A stretch of DNA of 64,000 nucleotides from Bacteroidota bacterium. GTDB lineage: Bacteria; Bacteroidota; Ignavibacteria; Tepidaquicellales; Tepidaquicellaceae. This document shows, piece by piece, positions 35,368 through 44,878 of this stretch. Within the stretch, counting starts at the first letter, position 1. Each line of letters opens with the position of its first letter. The stretch is taken from contig JAFDZR010000045.1 in NCBI GenBank assembly GCA_018266875.1, forward strand, positions 1 through 64,000, given 5' to 3'. The position numbers were made by a program, and so were the translations under genes. The notes under the pieces were generated by a model, which was given only the letters and a program-made list of their open reading frames with translations, did no database searches and was not told where the DNA came from.

Positions 35368-36357
35368 ATGGATTATAACAGGGAATATCTTTTCAATGTA
35401 TTTCAGCAGCTTGTATTCGCTGAATTTAATGAGAATATTTCGAAAATTGATATTTTAAATGCTGATGCATCAGAAAGAAATATTTTCAGAATAATAACTG
35501 ACAGCAGATCTCTGATTGGTATATTCAACCGGCACATTGAGGAAAACAAAGCATTTATCAGTTTCTCGGAATCTTTCAGAAAAGCAGGCTTAAATGTTCC
35601 GGTAATTTATTCAGTTTCGGATGATAGTCAGATCTATCTGGAAGAGGACCTTGGAAACATGACTCTCCATAAATATTCACAGAATGCAAGCGCTGAGGAT
35701 AATATCGTATATTTCAAAAAAGCCATTGAAGATCTGTTTGAATTCCAGACAAAAGGTATAAAATGCATAGACTTTGATCATTGTTATCAGACTAAGGAAT
35801 TCTCTGAGGAAGTCATACATAAAGACTTCAGTAATTTCGAAAAATATTATCTTAACATTTTCAGAAAAGGAAATACTGCAGGGAAATACTGTGATAAAGT
35901 TAAGGAAATCTTAACCGCCGTCAATTCAGGAACTGACGGGAATTATTTTTTATACAGGGATTTTCAGACGAGGAATATTATGATAAATGAAAACAGACTC
36001 TATTACATTGATTATCAGTCAGGTAGAAGAGGTCCGCTGCATTATGATCCCGCATCATTTCTATATTCGGGAAGCATTTATATATCAGAATCTGAGAGAC
36101 AGATGCTTCTGAATCATTATATGGACCTGGCGGAAATGAAACTGGGAATTAACAGAAAAAAATTTGAAAGGGAGTTTTATTATTTTGCTTTAATGAGACT
36201 TATTCAGATTTTAGGAAGTTACGGTATAACTTATGAAAAGAAAAAAAGCGGCAAGGTCCTTGAAAAGATCCCAAAAGCATTACTCAATCTGAACAGTCTG
36301 AAAGCAAGGATAGAAGAAAAAACTGTTTTAAAGTTTATCGGAAGTATTACGGAATAA
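35368..36357 (+). CDS. Aminoglycoside-phosphotransferase-fold kinase, AmgK-like
   Basis: 329 residues, protein-kinase-like APH fold. The N-terminal lobe carries YLEEDLGNMTLHKY. The catalytic loop YRDFQTRNIMI (His replaced by Tyr before Arg-Asp) has Asp in the HxD place and Asn five residues on. The DFG-equivalent is IDYQSGRRGPLHYDPASFLY. The GPxxYDxASxL segment resembles AmgK, the N-acetylmuramate/N-acetylglucosamine anomeric kinase of peptidoglycan recycling; its usual partner MurU is not seen. It converges with the ABC permease gene, with only two bases between stop codons. Resistance to aminoglycosides should not be assumed. Confidence 0.8.
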   Translation: MDYNREYLFNVFQQLVFAEFNENISKIDILNADASERNIFRIITDSRSLIGIFNRHIEENKAFISFSESFRKAGLNVPVIYSVSDDSQIYLEEDLGNMTLHKYSQNASAEDNIVYFKKAIEDLFEFQTKGIKCIDFDHCYQTKEFSEEVIHKDFSNFEKYYLNIFRKGNTAGKYCDKVKEILTAVNSGTDGNYFLYRDFQTRNIMINENRLYYIDYQSGRRGPLHYDPASFLYSGSIYISESERQMLLNHYMDLAEMKLGINRKKFEREFYYFALMRLIQILGSYGITYEKKKSGKVLEKIPKALLNLNSLKARIEEKTVLKFIGSITE

Positions 36358-36359
36358 GA

Positions 36360-37589
36360 TTATTCATATCTAAGGGCATCTATCGGATTCAGCTTTGCCG
36401 CCTGATAAGCAGGATAGACACCAAACGCGATTCCGACTGCTGAACATACCACCAGACCGATTATCACCCAATCATATGGAATTACGACCGGACTGTTCAG
36501 GTACATACCGAGAAGATTCCCAGTAACTATTCCAAGAAAAATCCCGATAATTCCGCCGAGTTCACAGAGAATAACTGCTTCAATGAGAAACTGAATAAGC
36601 ACACTGCGGCTTTTAGCTCCTATTGCTTTTCTAATTCCAATCTCTTTTGTTCTCTCTGTTACCGAGACAAGCATTATGTTCATTATTCCTATTCCCGCAG
36701 CAAGCAGCGCTATAAAAGAAATAAATCCGGCGCCGTATTTAAAATATTTAGTAAAACTGTTGACCTGTGTGATCAGAGATTCATTTGAATAGATCTCAAA
36801 ACTGTCAGGTTCACCGGGTTTATCCTTCCTGATAGATCTCAGTACGGTAACAATATTTTCCACCGATTCATTGAAAAGCTCTTTACTTGGCGCCTGGATC
36901 GCAATATTCATTGATCTGTTATTTTTCCCGTATACCTGCTGCATTGTAGTAATTGGAAGCAATACAAAGTTGTCATTGCTTTGTCCGAATCCCTCTCCCT
37001 TTTTCTGAAAAACTCCAATGACCTGATATTGATTGTTGTCAACAATAATATCTTTTCCAATAGGATCTACATTCTGAAAGAGTTTATCAACTACATCCAT
37101 TCCAAGCACTGCAACTTTGGCATTTCTTTCAATATCTGTAGGAGAAAAGAATCTGCCATACTGAACTGTTTTATTATTACATTCAAGATACTCTGGAAGA
37201 ACGCCGCCAACATAAAAATTCGGATTCGTCTGATATTTATTGGTCTTTATTGTTTTGTTGTAGACATAATCTTCAATGGACATATATTTATAAAGAGTTG
37301 CTTTTTCTTTAAGTCTTATTCCCTGATCATAGGTTATATCCGGTCTGTTCCTGTATTTGCTGTTCCTTCCGCCTCCGAACTGTATTGCGGGAAATTTCTG
37401 CACCTGATATGTATTACTCCCCAGTTCATTCAAACCGCCTTCAATTCCTGCCTGCAGAGCATTCAGGAGAGTCATAATGGCTATTATTGAAAACACGCCT
37501 ATAACTATTCCGGATAACGTAAGCGCGGCTCTGATCTTATTATTTTTCAGAGTGTTAAGCGCAATTGAAATTAATTCTATTATCGGCAT
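36360..37589 (-). CDS. MacB/FtsX-type ABC transporter permease (second of a pair)
   Basis: 409 residues. A first membrane span is near 20-42 (RAALTLSGIVIGVFSIIAIMT, shortened here to TLSGIVIGVFSI). A large extracytoplasmic MacB-type domain (about 45-280) with FYVGGVLPEYL follows, then three spans in the FtsX domain with ERTKEIGIRKAIGAKSRSVL between the first two. This is the MacB core topology without fused ATPase. It ends at ALRYE, like its neighbour. It lies 9 bases after the first permease gene and is the last of the five-gene export operon. The two permeases are paralogues and may act as a heterodimer. Confidence 0.92.
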   Translation of the reverse strand: MPIIELISIALNTLKNNKIRAALTLSGIVIGVFSIIAIMTLLNALQAGIEGGLNELGSNTYQVQKFPAIQFGGGRNSKYRNRPDITYDQGIRLKEKATLYKYMSIEDYVYNKTIKTNKYQTNPNFYVGGVLPEYLECNNKTVQYGRFFSPTDIERNAKVAVLGMDVVDKLFQNVDPIGKDIIVDNNQYQVIGVFQKKGEGFGQSNDNFVLLPITTMQQVYGKNNRSMNIAIQAPSKELFNESVENIVTVLRSIRKDKPGEPDSFEIYSNESLITQVNSFTKYFKYGAGFISFIALLAAGIGIMNIMLVSVTERTKEIGIRKAIGAKSRSVLIQFLIEAVILCELGGIIGIFLGIVTGNLLGMYLNSPVVIPYDWVIIGLVVCSAVGIAFGVYPAYQAAKLNPIDALRYE

Positions 37590-37598
37590 AATTTTATT

Positions 37599-38825
37599 TT
37601 ATTCATATCTCAGTGAATCTACAGGATCCATCTTTGCTGCATTATAAGCAGGGAAAAATCCTGCAAGCACACCAAATATTACGGATACTACCAATCCAAG
37701 CATTATTACCCAAAGCGGCATTGCAGTGGGCAGAACAAATTTGTCAATTAATAAACTTATTGGAAATGAGATCATGATGCCGATCAGTCCACCAAGCAGA
37801 CATATCGAAACTGATTCAATGAGGAACTGCAGAAGTATGGTTCTTTTTTTAGCTCCTATGGCTTTGCGTATTCCAATTTCCTTGGTTCTTTCTTTTACTG
37901 AAACGAACATGATGTTTGCTATTCCCACCGAACCTACTATAAGTGAAAGAGAAGTAATGAGCGATCCGATTATCTTGATAAGTGAGGTCAGACTTTCATA
38001 AGTCGCTTTAAAAGCTTCCTGCTGGTTTACACCGAAATCATCCCTGTCTCCGAACGGAACTTTTCTTGCTTTTCGCATAATTGAAATAACTTCTTCTTTG
38101 GTTTCATCCAGATTATTTATATCACCTGCTTTAATATTGATTGACAGGCTTCTCTTAGTTCCGAATAAACTGAAAAATCTGTCAATCGGAACAATAACCC
38201 TGTTATCAAGACTTACCAGACCAAGCAAACTTCCCTGTTTTTCAACAACACCGATCACACGGAAAGAGTAAGTGCCGATCTTTATTGTTTTACCTATCGG
38301 ATTTGTATTTTCGAAAAAAGCATTCCTGATATCCATTCCGATGACACATACAGGATATCCGCCGTCAGATTCTTTCTGAGTAAAAAATCTGCCTTCTTCC
38401 ATATTTGCTCCGAATGTAATCTGATATTCATTGGTGGTTCCGAGTACAAATACATTTTCGAGAACAAGATCCTGATATTTTAAGGTTTTGGTAGTGCCGA
38501 CAGAAGGGCATACCGAAGCAGCAGTCTGAATATTCCTTTCAAGATAATCATATTGCGTTAAAGTAATGTCTTTTCTGTTTCTGTAAAATGACCAGTCCTC
38601 TTTTCCGAACCATTCGAATTTCTGTACATAAAGAACATCAGCACCCACTGCAGATATACTTTTTTCAAATGCCCTGTTGATACCTTCGATTGCTGTCTGC
38701 ATCAAAGTGACTGAAGTTATACCAATAACGATCCCAAGTGTAGCAAGAAACGACCTGAGCTTGTTTGCAGTGATCGCCTTGTATGAGATAATTAAATTCT
38801 CTTTTATTTCAAGAAATAAATTCAT
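37599..38825 (-). CDS. MacB/FtsX-type ABC transporter permease (first of a pair)
   Basis: 408 residues, same plan as the downstream permease. A TM is near 20-42 (FLATLGIVIGITSVTLM), the periplasmic MacB domain covers about 45-280 (FVLGTTNEYQITFGANM) and three C-terminal spans carry the coupling segment ERTKEIGIRKAIGAKKRTIL. The end DSLRYE matches its partner. It starts 7 bases after the ATPase gene. The MacB family does not transport through the membrane; it uses ATP hydrolysis to push periplasmic substrates through a TolC channel. Confidence 0.92.
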   Translation of the reverse strand: MNLFLEIKENLIISYKAITANKLRSFLATLGIVIGITSVTLMQTAIEGINRAFEKSISAVGADVLYVQKFEWFGKEDWSFYRNRKDITLTQYDYLERNIQTAASVCPSVGTTKTLKYQDLVLENVFVLGTTNEYQITFGANMEEGRFFTQKESDGGYPVCVIGMDIRNAFFENTNPIGKTIKIGTYSFRVIGVVEKQGSLLGLVSLDNRVIVPIDRFFSLFGTKRSLSINIKAGDINNLDETKEEVISIMRKARKVPFGDRDDFGVNQQEAFKATYESLTSLIKIIGSLITSLSLIVGSVGIANIMFVSVKERTKEIGIRKAIGAKKRTILLQFLIESVSICLLGGLIGIMISFPISLLIDKFVLPTAMPLWVIMLGLVVSVIFGVLAGFFPAYNAAKMDPVDSLRYE

Positions 38826-38832
38826 GATTTAT

Positions 38833-39561
38833 TCAGATTTCGATTTCTTTTCTCTGCATCGCAGCCTTGCCTTTTTCACTAAGCACATCACTTTCAATGC
38901 TGCCGTCCCTTATTTTAACCACTCTGTTTGCATGCAAGGCAATTTCTTCTTCATGTGTGACAATTATAATAGTATTTCCTTTTTTGTTGAGCTCTTCAAG
39001 CAGTTCCATAATTTCATTACCGGTCTTTGAATCAAGATTTCCTGTAGGTTCATCAGCAAGAATTATGGATGGATCATTTACAAGCGCTCTTGCAATTGCG
39101 ACTCTCTGTCTTTGTCCACCCGAGAGTTCATTAGGCTTATGTGTCATTCTGTCTTCCAGACCGACATTGTATAGTGCCTCTTCCGCCTTTTCAATCCTTT
39201 CACTTTTCGGAAGACCTTTATAGATCAAAGGCAGCTCAACGTTATGCAGCGCATCGCTTCTGGCAAGAAGATTAAAAGTCTGGAACACAAAACCTATTTC
39301 AAGATTTCTTATTTCAGCAAGTTCATCATCATCCATTTCACTTACATTTTTTCCGTTAAGATGATACTCCCCGCTTGAAGGCGTATCAAGGCAACCGATT
39401 ATATTCATCAGCGTGGATTTACCCGATCCAGATGGTCCCATGATAGCTAGGTAATCATTCTTGTTTATCTGAAGGTCAACTCCTTTAAGGGCAAACAGTT
39501 CTTCGGTACCCATAACGTAGACTTTCGTAATATTTCTCAGATCGATTAAATTTTTCTCCAT
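38833..39561 (-). CDS. ABC transporter ATP-binding protein, MacB/LolD type
   Basis: 242 residues. Walker [10 protein letters not shown] is at 42-50, the Q loop sits in [10 protein letters not shown], the signature [15 protein letters not shown] is near 142-156, Walker [14 protein letters not shown] near 163-175 and the switch His in IIVTHEEE near 198-205. The FQTFNLL and [10 protein letters not shown] segments are typical of the MacB/LolD subfamily. It would energise the two following permeases. Spacing in the operon is 7 bases to the permease and 18 to the membrane fusion gene. Confidence 0.95.
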   Translation of the reverse strand: MEKNLIDLRNITKVYVMGTEELFALKGVDLQINKNDYLAIMGPSGSGKSTLMNIIGCLDTPSSGEYHLNGKNVSEMDDDELAEIRNLEIGFVFQTFNLLARSDALHNVELPLIYKGLPKSERIEKAEEALYNVGLEDRMTHKPNELSGGQRQRVAIARALVNDPSIILADEPTGNLDSKTGNEIMELLEELNKKGNTIIIVTHEEEIALHANRVVKIRDGSIESDVLSEKGKAAMQRKEIEI

Positions 39562-39579
39562 TATGTTTACATCGTTAAA

Positions 39580-40923
39580 TTAATTATCATCGGATTCACC
39601 GAATTTCTTTTTCTTGATCTCATTATCCACCTTTACTTTTTTTCCGTCATCCAGATCCTTGTTGATCGCCTTAAAACTGCCTTTGACTACTTCCTGTCCT
39701 TCGGTTACACCTTCCAGGATCTCAATATAAGAATCATCGCTGATCCCTGTTTTAACTTCTTCCTTCTTCGCAACACCGTTATCAACATAAAATATTATTT
39801 CCTTTGGTTTTACTTTTTGCTTCTGTTTGTTTTCAGATTCCCTGGAAAGATTTTCCATTTCTGAATCCTCACCCATACCGAAATTTTTCATTTCTTCCCT
39901 TACAGTAACTGACTGGATTGGAACAGAAAGCACATCGGATTTTTTTTCGACTTCAATGTCAACAGTGCAGCTCATTCCCGGCCGGAGTTCAACATTGTTA
40001 TCAATTATTCTTACCTTTACAATAAAATTAACAACCTCCTCCTGAGTTCCCTGACTTGTTGTCTGGGCTGTATTCGCAATTTCATACACATAGCCTGTAA
40101 ATATCTTGTCGGGAAAAGCATCAATCTCAATTCTCGCAGTGTCTCCTATATTAATAAAAGCAACATCTGTCTCTCCTACCTCAACCTGACATTCCATTTT
40201 CGAAAGATCGGAAATAGTCATGATATTCGAGCCCTGATTTGAGATAGTTCCCAGCACTTTCTCACCGGTTTCATTATTAAGCTGTGTAACTGTTCCGTCT
40301 ATAGGAGAATAAATCGTTGTTTTCGAAAGGTCATACCTTATAGATGATAATCCGGTTCTCTGCTGATTGATCTGAGCCATGTTGGCATTGATCTGGGCAA
40401 GTGTCTGATCCACATTATTCTGTGCATTATCAAGATCACTCTGCGTTGCAAGACCTTTTGCGGATAGTTCTTTAATTCTGGTAAGTTCCAGTTCATATTT
40501 CTGCAATGCAACCTGCTGTACTTTCAGATTGCTTTCCGCTACGGCAATAGCGGCATTCTGCTGCTGGAGCTGAGGAGAAAAAGCATCCTGCTTGATCTTA
40601 ACTATCAAAGCTCCTTTTTTTACCTGCTCACCTTCCTTGAAAGGAAGTGAAACTAACTCACCGCTGACCTCAGCGCTTATATTAACTTCAGTTTCCGACT
40701 GTATTTTTCCGGTTGCAGTTACCAGCTGTGTTATGTTTCTTTTTACAATTTTCTCTGTCTGAACGGTAACCAGCTCCTCTTTTCGTCCGGATAAAATAAC
40801 CGCCACCACTATTAATACCACAAGTAAAATTGATATTATCCAGAATAATTTTTTCTTACTTTTCTTTTTTTTCTTTTTCGGAGGAATCGGTTTATTAATG
40901 ACCGGGGTTGTAGTCTCTGACAT
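39580..40923 (-). CDS. MacA-like periplasmic adaptor (membrane fusion protein)
   Basis: 447 residues. A very basic N-terminus (KPIPPKKKKKKSKKK) precedes one membrane span (about 28-46). Lipoyl-type half motifs (VSGELVSLPFKEGEQVKKG), a coiled-coil hairpin (QQQNAAIAVAES to NANMAQINQQR), then the second lipoyl half (YSPIDGTVTQLNNETGEKV), beta-barrel and membrane-proximal domains (RPGMSCTVDIEVEKK) follow. This order is that of HlyD/MacA adaptors bridging an inner-membrane ABC pump and TolC. A Ser/Glu/Lys-rich insertion (about 345-370) is unusual. It lies 33 bases after the tolC-like gene. Confidence 0.92.
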   Translation of the reverse strand: MSETTTPVINKPIPPKKKKKKSKKKLFWIISILLVVLIVVAVILSGRKEELVTVQTEKIVKRNITQLVTATGKIQSETEVNISAEVSGELVSLPFKEGEQVKKGALIVKIKQDAFSPQLQQQNAAIAVAESNLKVQQVALQKYELELTRIKELSAKGLATQSDLDNAQNNVDQTLAQINANMAQINQQRTGLSSIRYDLSKTTIYSPIDGTVTQLNNETGEKVLGTISNQGSNIMTISDLSKMECQVEVGETDVAFINIGDTARIEIDAFPDKIFTGYVYEIANTAQTTSQGTQEEVVNFIVKVRIIDNNVELRPGMSCTVDIEVEKKSDVLSVPIQSVTVREEMKNFGMGEDSEMENLSRESENKQKQKVKPKEIIFYVDNGVAKKEEVKTGISDDSYIEILEGVTEGQEVVKGSFKAINKDLDDGKKVKVDNEIKKKKFGESDDN

Positions 40924-40956
40924 ATCTATCTATTTATAATTTAATTGAAATTTTAT

Positions 40957-42306
40957 TTAAAAATTAAGCTCGCCAAGATAATACTGTAAATTCTTTTCAG
41001 CAAGCAGAAAATCATAAAATGCATTAACAAGATCTATCTTTAAAGTATTCAGTTTCACAGTTGCTGTCTGAACATCAAGAAGTATCCCTGTTCCGACTCT
41101 GTAGCTCTCTTCAGATAAAAGTTTATCCTGCTCTGCCGAAGTAATGTTTCTCTTGAGAATTTCAATCTGCTTGTACTGGGTTTCGAGATCAAGATAAGCT
41201 TTTTTTACTTCACCCTGTATTTGTTTTTCAAGGAGTTTAAGATTATCCTGATTCTGTTTGATTATAATCTCTGAAGTCTGGGATTTATTGTTCAAGCTCA
41301 TACCCTGAAAAATCGGATAATTCAATGATAAACCGAAACTGAATGATCTTGAATTGAGAATATCGCCGATGTTTGAGGCATTGAGAAAGTAACTGAGATT
41401 TCCGCTGATCGTTGGTGAATATAGATTCTTTTTATCAATGGAAAACTGTGTCTGGCTTATTTTTATAGCCTGCAGCGTTGATTTATAATCATATCTGTTG
41501 TTATAAGCTTTATCAGCAAGAGTCTGAAGATTGGAATATCTGTTCAGTATTACATTCAGATCATTATCAGAGATGTCAATGCTGATTCCCGGATCCGAGA
41601 CTTTATAATCTGAGTTTACATCATCATCCATTGCAAGTAAAAGATCTATTTTACTTTTTTTGAAATCATTTATTGATTTTTCAAGTGCAAGTTCATTTTG
41701 TGCAACCTGCACATCCTGTCTGTAAACATCAGCAATTGTCTTTTTTCCGACATTCAGGTATTCCTTGACACTTTCAAGCTGAGCTTTCGAATCATCCAGA
41801 TTTTCCTGATTGACTGAAATTAATTTTTCCTTCTTAAGTACATCAAAATAAGAACTGCTGACAGTGAACGCAATATCATACCTTGCTTTATCAAGATCAA
41901 TTTTCGCAGAAGTCTCATTTTCCTTTCCAAGATCTACCTGACTGTAATTTGAAAATCCATTGAAAAGGGTTACATTTGAACTTACTCCAAGACCAAAGTT
42001 GTTTATCCATGTATCCTGTTTCGGAATAATGATCGGCACACCGTTCTGAAATCTTACAGTTCCTTCTGAGAATGTGTTGTTCCTGTTCCAGTTCGCTGAA
42101 AGATTCAGATTTGGAAACAGATTGCCCACATATGTACCTGTCGTAAGCTCCTTAATTTCTAAAGTTTTCTGAAGGTTGGAAACCTTAGTACTGTTTTTAA
42201 GTGCAAGATTTATTGCTTTTCTCAGATTCAGGGGGTCCTGGGAAAATACTTTGCCTGAAATAATTAAAAGGAATAAAAAGACACAAAGGTAAGTAAATTT
42301 CTTCAT
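40957..42306 (-). CDS. TolC-family outer-membrane efflux protein
   Basis: 449 residues with signal peptide (about 1-22). Two repeated outer-membrane-efflux halves are visible, each with long amphipathic helices (KAINLALKNSTKVSNLQKTL, then the second copy with IIKQNQDNLKLLEKQIQGEV) and beta strands (NLSANWNRNNTF, GLSLNYPIFQGMSLNNKS). It forms the trimeric exit duct. It is the first gene of the operon, followed by adaptor, ATPase and two permeases, so all parts of a MacAB-TolC-type exporter are present. The cargo is unknown; peptides, lipids or small molecules are possible. Confidence 0.92.
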   Translation of the reverse strand: MKKFTYLCVFLFLLIISGKVFSQDPLNLRKAINLALKNSTKVSNLQKTLEIKELTTGTYVGNLFPNLNLSANWNRNNTFSEGTVRFQNGVPIIIPKQDTWINNFGLGVSSNVTLFNGFSNYSQVDLGKENETSAKIDLDKARYDIAFTVSSSYFDVLKKEKLISVNQENLDDSKAQLESVKEYLNVGKKTIADVYRQDVQVAQNELALEKSINDFKKSKIDLLLAMDDDVNSDYKVSDPGISIDISDNDLNVILNRYSNLQTLADKAYNNRYDYKSTLQAIKISQTQFSIDKKNLYSPTISGNLSYFLNASNIGDILNSRSFSFGLSLNYPIFQGMSLNNKSQTSEIIIKQNQDNLKLLEKQIQGEVKKAYLDLETQYKQIEILKRNITSAEQDKLLSEESYRVGTGILLDVQTATVKLNTLKIDLVNAFYDFLLAEKNLQYYLGELNF

Positions 42307-42550
42307 TTATTAAATTTTGTTGGGAATATAAATGTTTAAACAATAACGAGTTATAAAATAATAAGTTTCAATACCAACTTATATATAAAAATTATTTTCT
42401 TTTAGTTTAGACATGAATAACCGTTAAGGGTTTCATATCTATGAAAATTAATTTTTACGTTAAAATCAAAATAAATCAGGAATCCTGGAATAAATAAGTT
42501 TCATTAAAAAAATTATAAAGGTAATTTTATAAAAATTAAAAAAAACTGAA

Positions 42551-42955
42551 ATGATCTATATTACCAGAAGAGAGCATTTTTCTTCTTCACACATTCTTGA
42601 GAACAAATCTCTGCCGGCGGAGAAGAACAAGGAGTTGTTCGGGAAATGCAACAACTTTCACGGGCATAATTATTTTATGGAAGTTACACTCTGCGGAGAA
42701 CCTGATCCGGAAAGCGGTTATGTCATGGATTTAAAACTGCTGAAAAAAATTATTCAAGACGAAATACTGAATAAAGTTGATCACAGCTTTTTAAATGAAG
42801 TGGAAATTTTCAAAAATATCATCCCTACAACCGAAAACATGGCATTTGTTTTCTGGGATATTCTTTCAATAAAGATCAATAAAGGTAATGCAAGACTTTA
42901 TTCCATTAAACTTTATGAAACGGAAAAAAACTTTGTGGAGTACCGCGGGGAATAA
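42551..42955 (+). CDS. 6-pyruvoyltetrahydropterin synthase / QueD family protein
   Basis: 134 residues, the size of one T-fold unit. Zinc ligands His14, His37 and His39 (FSSSHI; FHGHNY) and the candidate catalytic Cys33 (FGKCNNFHGHN) are present. MDLKLLKKII and VDHSFLNE follow, and the terminal KLYETEKNFVEY supplies the substrate-binding Glu. The family includes QueD (queuosine precursor synthesis) and PTPS. Which reaction applies is not decided by sequence, as no other queuosine or pterin gene is nearby. The last base of its TAA stop is the first of the next ATG, so it is translationally coupled with the methyltransferase gene. Confidence 0.88.
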   Translation: MIYITRREHFSSSHILENKSLPAEKNKELFGKCNNFHGHNYFMEVTLCGEPDPESGYVMDLKLLKKIIQDEILNKVDHSFLNEVEIFKNIIPTTENMAFVFWDILSIKINKGNARLYSIKLYETEKNFVEYRGE

Positions 42956-43749
42956 TGCTGAAATTACCCTATAAATATTACGAGAAGCTTAAACAGAAAA
43001 AATACAGACGAACTGAGAAAAAATTCCTTATTGAAGGTGAAAACCTTTTATCCGAATGTGCTGCATCAGAAAAATTCAGGAATTCATTTGAAGCTGTGTT
43101 TTACAGAAAAGATCATGCCGGCAGTGAACTAATAAGTAAAATCGAATCTTTAAATCCGGGAGCGAGAATTGAGATCACAGAAGAGAACATTATAAGCAGA
43201 TTGTCAGATACCGTCAGCTCACAGGGAATAATCGCCTGTATCAATTACCCTGCTGATGAAACTTCCGATAATTATTTAATGGAAAAAATATTAGTAGCAC
43301 TTGATAATATAAATGATCCCGGAAATCTTGGAACTATAATCAGAACCTGCTACTGGTTTGGGATTTTCAATCTTATTTTATCAAGGGATACTGCCGATTA
43401 TTTTAACCCTAAAGTTCTGCGCTCTTCCCAGGGTGCCGTATTCCATATGAATTTTATCATAGCAGAGGAAATGAAGGACATAGTCACTTCCTGCGCTGAA
43501 AATGGATTTAAAGTTTATCTCTTTGATGTAAACGCCGGGAATTATATATCGGAAATCCAAAGTATCCCGGCAGATAAATCCCTTCTGGTTTTCGGGAATG
43601 AATCAAATGGCATATCGGAAAATTTACTTTCTGATAAGCGATTTACTAAACTTAAAATACAGGGATTTTCGGAATGTGAATCTCTGAATGTTGCAGTATC
43701 AGTGGGAATAGTAATTAATGATTTCAGTATCAGGCTTATGAAACCATAA
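42955..43749 (+). CDS. TrmH/SpoU-family RNA 2'-O-methyltransferase
   Basis: 264 residues. The N-terminal substrate-binding domain (KKFLIEGENLLSE, L30e-like) is followed by a SPOUT domain with DNINDPGNLGTIIRTCYWFG, LVFGNESNGIS and ECESLNVAVSVGIVINDF, the three TrmH/SpoU motifs that build the trefoil-knot SAM site. Members methylate the 2'-O of ribose in 23S rRNA or tRNA. The target nucleotide is not evident, so no gene symbol is given. It is the second gene of a two-gene unit and ends at a strong stem-loop. Confidence 0.92.
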   Translation: MLKLPYKYYEKLKQKKYRRTEKKFLIEGENLLSECAASEKFRNSFEAVFYRKDHAGSELISKIESLNPGARIEITEENIISRLSDTVSSQGIIACINYPADETSDNYLMEKILVALDNINDPGNLGTIIRTCYWFGIFNLILSRDTADYFNPKVLRSSQGAVFHMNFIIAEEMKDIVTSCAENGFKVYLFDVNAGNYISEIQSIPADKSLLVFGNESNGISENLLSDKRFTKLKIQGFSECESLNVAVSVGIVINDFSIRLMKP

Positions 43750-43790
43750 ATCAAATTTTTTAAAAATTCATACCGGCTGTTTCAAAAAAA

Positions 43791-43820
43791 AAGCTGTTCC
43801 CGTTTTACAGGGAACAGCTT
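43791..43820. terminator. Bidirectional terminator between rRNA methyltransferase and the secreted-protein island
   Basis: AAGCTGTTCCC (43791-43801) pairs perfectly with GGGAACAGCTT (43810-43820) across an 8-base loop. A nine-A run precedes it, giving a long T tract for minus-strand transcripts, and a short T tract follows on the plus strand. Confidence 0.92.
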
Positions 43821-43840
43821 AAAATTTTCTGAAATGAATT

Positions 43841-44761
43841 TTACTTTATAAGAACCATTCTTTTAACGGATTTGAATTCTTTTTCACCCGTTACGTCCAG
43901 TCTGTAAAAATATACGCCGCTGGCAAAATCAGCTCCGTTGAAATCAGCTGAATAATTTCCAGCAGGTTTTACTTCATTAACGAGATTCATTATTTCTCTT
44001 CCGGTTATATCATAAATCCTTAAGTTAACATTTCCTGAAACCGGTAAAGCATATTCAATTTTTGTTACAGGATTGAAAGGATTAGGATAATTCTGTGATA
44101 ATGCAAACTCCTTTGGAAGAATACTGCTGGTTGAAACAGGATTAATACTGGTAAGACTTGAATCAACAATGTGGAACATTCTGTAACTGATCTGTGTGTT
44201 TACAGTATTATCAAGACCTGTATAAGCGTTTACTTTTGTAAAGAATGAACCCTGAGTTACTGTATCTCTCATGAAAAAGTGAAATGGTACATTAGCGGTA
44301 AAGTTACCAGCAGTTGTTCCCACTCTCATTCTTATAACTCTTGTTCCCAGACCGGCAGTATCAACATAAAATCCATTACCTGCGCCGGGCAGAGAATTAG
44401 CTGCAAGTCTTAAAAGATTACCTGCAGCCGAAGGATTTCTTGGTCTCATGTTGAAAGGAAGATCACTCAGTGTGTCACCGTTTGCATTGGTAACATATTT
44501 GTAAGTGAATGTTCCGCCGTTTGCAAGATCAGGATTAATTTCAAAAAAATACTGGTGACCTGCGAGCTGGAATACGGTTTCCTGCGGATTAGTGTGTTTA
44601 ATGTAAATATCGAATTCAAATGCATCAGGTGTATAAGTGTAATTTGTAACTCTCAGTTGATAAGTAGGGGCAATAAAGATACTGTCTCCACCGGCTTTTG
44701 CAAAATTTATTGATGTAAAAATTACAATAATCGGTAAAAGAATTTTAAAAAGGTTTTTCAT
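43841..44761 (-). CDS. Secreted protein with possible cohesin-like domain and T9SS sorting domain
   Basis: 306 residues. Signal peptide about 1-23. Residues ~28-195 form one beta-rich domain with marks FEFDIYIKHTNP, AGHQYFFEINPDL, GGTFTYKY, LSDLPFNMRPRNP, LRLAANSLPGAGNG and TRVIRMRVGT. The same domain occurs in the protein at 54942-56114. Its length and alternating pattern recall cohesin or related beta-sandwich binding domains, but I cannot confirm that. Residues ~222-306 are a T9SS type A domain (FALSQNYPNPFNPVTKIEY, then GVYFYRLDV and KRMVLIK). It would be exported and held on the cell surface. It is the last gene of the secreted-protein island and lies next to dockerin-module genes. Confidence 0.8.
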   Translation of the reverse strand: MKNLFKILLPIIVIFTSINFAKAGGDSIFIAPTYQLRVTNYTYTPDAFEFDIYIKHTNPQETVFQLAGHQYFFEINPDLANGGTFTYKYVTNANGDTLSDLPFNMRPRNPSAAGNLLRLAANSLPGAGNGFYVDTAGLGTRVIRMRVGTTAGNFTANVPFHFFMRDTVTQGSFFTKVNAYTGLDNTVNTQISYRMFHIVDSSLTSINPVSTSSILPKEFALSQNYPNPFNPVTKIEYALPVSGNVNLRIYDITGREIMNLVNEVKPAGNYSADFNGADFASGVYFYRLDVTGEKEFKSVKRMVLIK

Positions 44762-44878
44762 TTTTTAATATTTAATTTGTTTTGTTTTTTTAAAAATGTT
44801 TATGCAATCTAACTTATAAATAATATTTAATCCACATAAATTTTTTAGTATTACTTATAATTATTAAACCTTAACAAT

